This document shows positions 57,905-64,000 of a DNA stretch of 64,000 bases, piece by piece. The DNA comes from Lasiosphaeria ovina. Lineage: Eukaryota > Ascomycota > Sordariomycetes > Sordariales > Lasiosphaeriaceae. Under the pieces are notes generated by a model, which had not been told where the DNA came from, did not search any database, and was given only the letters and a program-made list of their open reading frames with translations. How positions within the stretch are numbered: position 1 is the stretch's first letter; each line of letters begins with the position of its first letter. The stretch spans positions 1,860,001 through 1,924,000 of the forward strand of contig JAULSN010000002.1 in NCBI GenBank assembly GCA_033439765.1, read 5' to 3'. The translations under genes were made by a program, and so were the position numbers.

Positions 57905-59142
57905 ATGGCAAGCTACCCGACCCCTTCCGCTGCCCCCGGCCCCGGCCCCGCAGCTCCCTCGTCGGTGATTAGCAGTATAAATTCCCGGCAGGGCCTGGGG
58001 CCCCGCCGGCTGTCCAGGTTCACCGAGGAGACAAACATGGACTTGAGGCCCACGGCCTCGGTGCTAGCAGCAGCCCATGCGGCCGAGGCAGACGATGCCG
58101 ACCAGTGGTACGACGAGGACGGATTCTCTGCCGGAATCCACCCGGATCCGATCGATGCCAGCAGAGCCAAGGCGCATCAGATGCACGTGAAAGCGATCCT
58201 GCAAGCTGTCAGCAGCACTTCCCACGCCCTGCTGTGCGTCGTCGTGACGGTCGCCATGGCCATGTTCCTGAGACATCTGGGAGGTGACTGGATCTTTTAC
58301 AAGCCCTCAAGGTGAGTAACTTGTATTCTTCCTTGGCCGATCCTGTTATCTCTAGATAACGGCCAGCCGTGCCGTGTTTTTTTTTTACTGTCGTCTTTGC
58401 TGACTCGTTTGCCTTGTCGTGCTCCAGTTCTCAAGCTGTGGCGTTGCTCGTGCTGCTCGGTCTAGACATCTCCCTCGATATCCTCTCCCTTTTGAGGCTG
58501 CCGCATACAACATGGCCGGTGTGGGCGCTGCTCCTCCGTATGACATTTGGGATCGGATACGTTACTCTCTTCCTGGTCTACATCGGCATCGGCCACGTTT
58601 TCCCCAATACCTACACCTTCTGGGCCATCCCCCCTGACCGGTCAGGGCCTGTCATCTACCTCTTCCTCTGGCTTCTCGGGTAGGTTGTCTTGCAACACTA
58701 GCACGCTTCCCATTAGATCTGAAGGACGAAGTCCGCTAACTAGCATTGCTATAGGGTGTGGAATCTTATCCACGCCGTCTTGTGTCGGCACCAGATCGCC
58801 AAGTCCGCCCGAGCATACTTTACCACACTCGCGTCTCTTCCCAATCGGCGATTCCGAGACAGCAACAGCAGCAGGCGCACCAGCGGCCAGAGCGCGACGA
58901 CGGGCTGGTCCGCATGGAGGAGATCCCGGGGCTCGCAAATAATCGAGGACGACCCCGAGCTCGACCTCCAGAGGACCAGACGAGCAGCCGCGCTGGGCCT
59001 CGGCTCGTCCGGGACCCTCACGCTCGGCGAACAGCAGTCGCCCGAGGGGCACAAGCACGAGAGCGGCGTCACTACGGCAGCATCCAGCATACATGGCAGC
59101 CACGGCCCGTCGCAGCCCGGCGGACGAGACGGCACGATTTGA
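57905..59142 (+). CDS. Four-pass membrane protein of unknown function, 348 aa, 3 exons
   Basis: The exons are 57905-58311, 58428-58679 and 58755-59142, with introns of 116 and 75 bases, GT-AG and frame-continuous. The start ATG has a strong context (GCCATGGC). A Pro/Ala-rich N-terminal segment leads to RRLSRFTEETNMDLRPTASVL and an acidic stretch (DDADQWYDEDGFSAGI). Four hydrophobic helices follow: about 106-125, 139-159, 167-193 and 206-228. The last crosses the third exon junction (YLFLWLLGVWNLIHAVLC). The C-terminal tail of about 120 residues is hydrophilic and Arg/Ser/Gly-rich, probably cytoplasmic. I do not recognise a characterised family. Cys, His and Asp are not arranged as in known enzymes. 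A structural or adaptor membrane protein is as far as the sequence goes. Confidence 0.82.
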
Positions 59143-59617
59143 AGATATATATCATGTCGTGATCGATCTTATTAGCACTTTCTTTTTTACTATTTTTATT
59201 TTTATTCTGGGATTACCCAGACCATACTATACCATGCCATATCATATATTGGTAGACGTATTCCATAAAACTTAATAATATGACGTTGATTTTAATGCTA
59301 TTTGTCATGGTTGGAGAGAGGGCGGTTGAAGCTTGGTGAAACCAAATGGTGGTGGCATCTGCCTCCCGTGTTTACATTGAGGGTTCAGGTGAACTTGGGA
59401 TCTCATAAACCCTGACGGGCTTTCTGACAGCGTACGGCCGGGCCCGCCTCTGTATCTTCAGTCACGAGCAGGGCGCAAATTTAGAGAACATAAGCATGTA
59501 GACTATCTTCGAATGCTAGACGGAAAAGAGCCACTGTGAGACACAGTTTCTGCAGTGCCACTAGATGAATACGTTGCTGGAATGAGTTCCGTGCGGCACA
59601 CTCTGACGTTAATAAAT
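59143..59617. other. Convergent 3' spacer
   Basis: AT-rich sequence between the membrane-protein gene and the convergent TenA-like pseudogene. No other feature. Confidence 0.6.
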
Positions 59618-61134
59618 TTACCAGTTCCTTTCCCGCTTCTTGAGGTGGCCTCTGCCGTCCTGCTCGCCGGGCATGACGCTTTCGAAGAGGTTAATCTCAT
59701 TCTCAAAGGCACCCCTGAAGAGCCTGTTCCACAGCTCCATGTTGGCATTGCAGCGGTACACCCCCCAGTTGTCGTTCAGAAAACCTGCTCATAATCCATT
59801 GTTCAGTGCTTTCAATGGCAGGCTATCTCTAGATGCTCGGTACGATAATGGAAGAAGTGAAATTTAATGGCCCAACTGACGACAAAGCTCGCCGGCGGAT
59901 TCGGATTCTGCGTTCCGCTCGATCCATGTCGTGAAGAATGGTCCGCCTGTCCTCCGTGTAAAACCGTCGAGTCTTTTGTCAGCAAATATAGTAAGAACAG
60001 CTGTGAGGATGAGTGAGGCCCGTGAGCGAAAGGAATTGAGCGAGCCAACTGTACCGTACATGCCGTTTTTAGTCCTTTGGCCAATTCTGAGCCTCTTGGC
60101 GAGGACGTTCCGCCCCTGTTTATTTGTTCGTGAGGCTGGTCAGCGTTTAACTACACTGTATATTGCAAGACCGACGATGAATCTGGGGCAAGAAAGTCGT
60201 CAAAAGGGGGTGAGGGGGAGAGAAAAATACCCACGTAGACGCGTGGGATGGTGACGATATAGAGACTGAACCAGTCCACGTCCCGGGCAGTGTTAATCAG
60301 GAAGTTGACGTAGCCTTTCACGGCAGCGTTTGGCCTCACCTCCTTCATCTTGTCGGTCGGGATGTCCAGCTGCGTGGTGCACACGTTCTCTCAGACCCTG
60401 GCGTCATCTAACGCCTGCATGATCTTCTCGCTGTCCGTCTCCATGCCGTCGAGGTCGTAGCTGCAGAACTTCGATGACTTTGCGAACCGCAGGGCCATGA
60501 ACTTGGCTCGTTCCACGAGGTAGACGAAGTCTTGCTGTTAGTTGCGTTCTGAATGTAAGTCAAAGCATTATTTTCTATTTGGGCCGATGATGATGAATAA
60601 GGCCGGAAACGATTGGCAGCCTACCTCTGCGAACCTTTGATATATTTCGTCAACGTCAAATCCAAGGGCGATAGTCTCGCAGGCGGTGTTATCAGTGGTA
60701 AATCTTTTCCAAAGTTCCTCGTTTTGAGAGATGAGATAATCTATCAAAGTTCTGCAAGCCTGTTAGTGTGGTATTGTCGTAATTAACATGATAGCTACTT
60801 ACCCTTCTTCCCCCGTAGGTGGCATCGCTCTAACAAAGCCTTGAAACAGGTTAAGTGCAATACAGACCGGTCGGTGACTAAAAAGAAGAGGAAGGTTTCT
60901 GGACGATGAGGTTTGAAGGAGGTTTAAGGCCCAAGGGACAGGCGCAGAGACTTGGCGAAAGTCAGAAAGGCACGCTTTATATATTATTGCGCAAGCTTTC
61001 CCCCATGGTAGGTACCATCTGTCTGGCAAAGTATCAGCAGACAGGCATGCTGCTTAGGCTCGTCGAGTCGGGGTGAATCGCGGGTGTGCTTCGAGTTCGG
61101 TGAAATCCTCCTTCAGAGAGCCTTGGGTTGTCAT
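59618..61134 (-). pseudogene. TenA/THI-4-family (heme-oxygenase-like fold) pseudogene, 6 exons, two nonsense codons
   Basis: The minus-strand exons are 61134-60803, 60751-60625, 60534-60235, 60115-60055, 59946-59881 and 59784-59618. All five introns (51, 90, 119, 108 and 96 bases) are GT-AG and all phases agree, for 351 codons. Two internal stops break it: TAA at 61056-61054 and TGA at 60393-60391, which look like CAA-to-TAA and CGA-to-TGA changes. The rest reads well: KEDFTELEAHPRFTP, DYLISQNEELWKRFTTD, QDFVYLVERAKFMALRF, GYVNFLINTARDVDWFSLYI, FFTTWIERNAESES and FLNDNWGVYRCNANMELWNRLF. The helical pattern is that of fungal TenA/THI-4-like proteins, which act in thiamin precursor salvage or related chemistry. 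The intact splice sites suggest recent loss, or readthrough or editing. Exon 4-6 boundaries are less certain than the others. Confidence 0.7.
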
Positions 61135-64000
61135 CGTGAAGAGCATCTACAGACATCCAAATTTGTCGAAATCTAATATAAACGGGGATAGGTCATGACG
61201 TACGTCGTCGTTGGTCCAAGGCCCGGATGGTGGTGGCACCACTCGTTTGAATATCAACAGCAGGTTTGGGGCTCGATTAACAACCCAGCATATCGCAGAA
61301 GATGCAGCAACTCATTTAGTGCCTGAGTTAGGCACGCAAGGTAGGCCACAGGACTAAACTATTCATGGTGAGTCACAGGGTCTTATTATATTAATTTGAG
61401 CTGAAGGCAAGGTCTTGGTAACGATATCGTGACTTGTAGGCCTAGAATGATCACTTACCTGCTTACTCAAGCCTCTTCAGGTTCGATAATCAAACGTCTA
61501 TTGCATCAATTCATTCCTAGAGAACTTTGTTGTGGTGATGATAGTATAAGGAAATCTGTCATCCTGGTGTGTGGTAATTAGTCTGAGTCTTGACAACCAT
61601 CTCCCACACACACCATAGCAGAGAGACATACCTCACCAGACAAGGCCAACACCACCGACCAACCACACTCGTCTTGGGGCTGAGTTGGGCATCTTTGGGT
61701 GGTATCAGAATGGGAAGTAGTACGACCCAACGGGCAGTGCCCCGGGCAGTCCCGTTGCCCGCCCCCCCCAATCAAATGCAGAGAGGTCTCTCCTCGATCC
61801 CGCAGAGGCTTGAGCCAGAGATGCAACTATGATAAGCCGAGGAAGACAACAGGGAGGACGAGATCAGAAAAAATCAACCTATGATTAGGACAAACGCTAT
61901 CCCATCTGCCACCTGTCCACTATCTTACGGTGTACAATATCTTCCACGGTATCGATACCCGGTCCCGTGGGAATGAGCACTGCCCCATTCCGCTTCATCG
62001 CTTCCTATCAGCCATGAGATGAGTATCAATCAAAAGTCTCAACATCGAAGCCATACCCGAACGACTCTTGCAAACGAGTATTCAGTGGCCTCTAAAAGCA
62101 AAGCCGAGTGTCAGCCCCAAGCCTCCCCGCGGCCAAGCATCGCGAATGGGCAGAGGCATCGGTGGCCAATCTCGAACTCGGTATCATCCGCCCACTCATC
62201 TACCGTCTTGACCAGTTAGTACCCCTGTCATGACCAGACGCGAGCGAGCCCGGCTCTCAGGGGTGGGCTTGACTGCATGGACTGGACACGTGTGGGTGTT
62301 TAAAACGATGTGCAGAGGAAAGACAAAGAAAGTGAACGAATAGAAAGAGGGGAGAGTGGGAACGCAGATATCTGAAACAGACAGCAGAGGCTTCTCCGTC
62401 TTCAGCCGCAGCGACTTGTTCGTGTCGAGCTTGTCGAGTTGCGTGATTGTGATACGAGAGAGGCGTCGTCGAGATGCTTTGACGACTAGACCAATTAGGA
62501 CCACATCTCGTGATCACTGATAGGCACCTTGGGAAGGTACGCCTGGCAGTGGCCCAGGCTACATGCGGCTTTGCCCAAAGAAAGCACACGAACCGATTGC
62601 GAGGGCGACCGCAGACGAGGCAGAGGGAGAACAAGAAACGCCAAATGCGTTTCTATTGGGTTCGTGATACAGTTCCGACCATACGGAATGCGGTTGAGAT
62701 ACGGGACAATTGCGGCAGTGCAAGGCCCCGCCAAGAAACCACTGCAACCCCCACCGCCCGACTCTCAGCTAATCGTCGGTTCGGGTGGGAGCTTGGAAGG
62801 AAGGAAGGAACCTACCTGACCTACCTACCTAGGATGCGCATTCAAGTCGTCGTCACCTCACCCCCAATGCAAACACCAAACTCGGGTCGTAGTCGTCAGC
62901 ACCCTGCTTCAACAGCAATGGCGGGATGGAAGAAAAGTTATGCATGGATCCCCGAAGACATGCGTACATACTGCACTGTACCATACCGTGGATTGCAGTG
63001 CAGCGCTCGACAAAGCATTGGAAGGGAGCAAGTGTGCTGGCCGGAACACGAGAAAACCTCGAGCTGGGGTATGAACATGGAGAGAGAAAGAGAGAAACAA
63101 CCAGTCGTGATCGAGTGTCGACAGATGCTGCCAGCCGGGAGCTCAGGTCGTCAGTCAACCTGGCCCCTAGGTAGCCTCTGGGCTGAGCCACTGGCACCTC
63201 GACCCTCTCGGAGGTCTCTATTAAGTAAGGCCAAGGCTTTGGAGATGCCTACCTTCCATACCCGGTTCGTAAAACTCGGGCAGCGCAGACTCGGATTGGA
63301 CGAATGGATCAATGCCCACTGTTCGGCCACCAACTGTGCCCCGTGTTCGGCTGAACCTTGGCCGCCAAAGGTTGCGCTGAACATGGAAAACCGCCCCGTG
63401 GATATGCCCTGGCCGAACCGTGGCACGTAGCTCTACCACCACAACCAGACAAGCCAGCCCAGGTATCACGTTCCACTCAGCAAAGGTTGCTGCTGTCTCG
63501 TGCTCCCGTCTTTCTTCAGCTGGCGGGCCGCCAAGACTCTGTCGAACCGACCGAGTAGGAAAAGAAGACTGGAGGCTGAGATCGGGGTTGGGCCCCCGTG
63601 CAAGGTAAGCCTACAACCCCGAGCGGTCAGTATCATGGCCCGCTTATCCGTACGTACTCAGTGCTGTACCGGTATATATTTAGGGTTGATATTGGGCGGG
63701 CGGGTCACAGCACGAGGCAGGTAGGTAGGTATGCGAGTCTGGCATTAATAGGAACTCGAATCCTCCCGTACGACCGCCCGCTTCGAGGTTGGTAATAGAT
63801 GGATTTAGAGTAGAGGGGCCCGTCGGAGGGCCGGCCAACCTTGTGCTCTGCGTCACCGCGGGCTGACTATCGTCCACACGCGAAACGGGATAGTGCTCTT
63901 TTTTGGTATCTGGTGTCCGAGTGGAGGAGGGCAACCTGAATGGGGGCTGGCTGCGCCTCCCATCGGTCGTCGAACGAGGGAGATTTGGGGGGGAACGGGA
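61135..64000. other. Gene-poor right end
   Basis: I see no intact gene. On the minus strand at about 62010-61905, EAMKRNGAVLIPTGPG and DTVEDIVHRKI read like part of an amidohydrolase, but no continuous frame surrounds them. A 306-codon plus frame at 62510-63430 has no domain and runs through GGAA and ACCT repeats. ACCTACCT motifs lie at 62810-62831 and AGGTAGGTAGGT at 63718-63730. Confidence 0.5.

Noticed and set aside
62510..63430. 306-codon plus-strand open frame
   Set aside because: No recognisable domain, mixed codon use, passes through GGAA and ACCT simple repeats, and overlapping frames are open on the other strand; likely chance.

Overview
The window is a filamentous ascomycete chromosome segment, most likely Sordariomycetes and possibly Sordariales. 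The signs are GC-rich coding sequence, short introns (about 50-110 bases, GTRNGT...YAG), intron-containing tRNA genes, GPI-anchored wall proteins, a cutinase, and retroelements damaged by repeat-induced point mutation (RIP). The species cannot be fixed from the sequence alone.

Layout, left to right. 1-26 kb is gene-rich and ordinary: the C-terminus of a GPI-anchored wall protein, a cytochrome P450, a secreted cutinase, the Sch9-type AGC kinase, glucose-6-phosphate isomerase, tRNA-Leu(UAA), the CUE-domain factor Def1 (minus strand), an unrecognised helical protein, and a two-pass Kelch-repeat membrane protein (minus strand). About 27.5-41.6 kb is a transposon graveyard. A gene of a conserved fungal family, itself decayed, is split by a 12,999-base chromodomain Gypsy element (28197-41195, target duplication CTATC). 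That element's reverse transcriptase is in turn split by a second, 6,075-base chromodomain Gypsy element (31476-37550, target duplication CTCTA). Both insertions are delimited to the base by LTRs and target-site duplications. The second element carries a tRNA-like gene with intact A and B boxes on its opposite strand. 42-59 kb is gene-rich again: a DUF4291 protein, the heme-binding protein Dap1 (minus strand), a small acidic protein, a tandem pair of very short Cys-rich proteins, a GPI-anchored Cys-rich protein, tRNA-Thr(AGU), the Rab5 exchange factor Vps9 (with two GC-AG introns), initiator tRNA-Met, an ASNSD1-like asparagine-synthetase-domain protein, and a four-pass membrane protein. 59.6-64 kb is gene-poor: a TenA/THI-4-family pseudogene with two nonsense codons but six intact exon junctions, then sequence with no convincing gene.

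The genes are mostly unlinked housekeeping functions: nutrient signalling (Sch9), glycolysis (PGI), transcription-coupled degradation (Def1), endosomal traffic (Vps9), and heme and P450 support (Dap1). I see no secondary-metabolite cluster. The least explained items are the tandem Cys-rich microproteins (46100-46258 and 46562-46729), the tRNA-like gene inside the inner retroelement, and the uneven distribution of RIP across the nested elements. Exon boundaries below were derived by hand from splice signals and reading-frame continuity.
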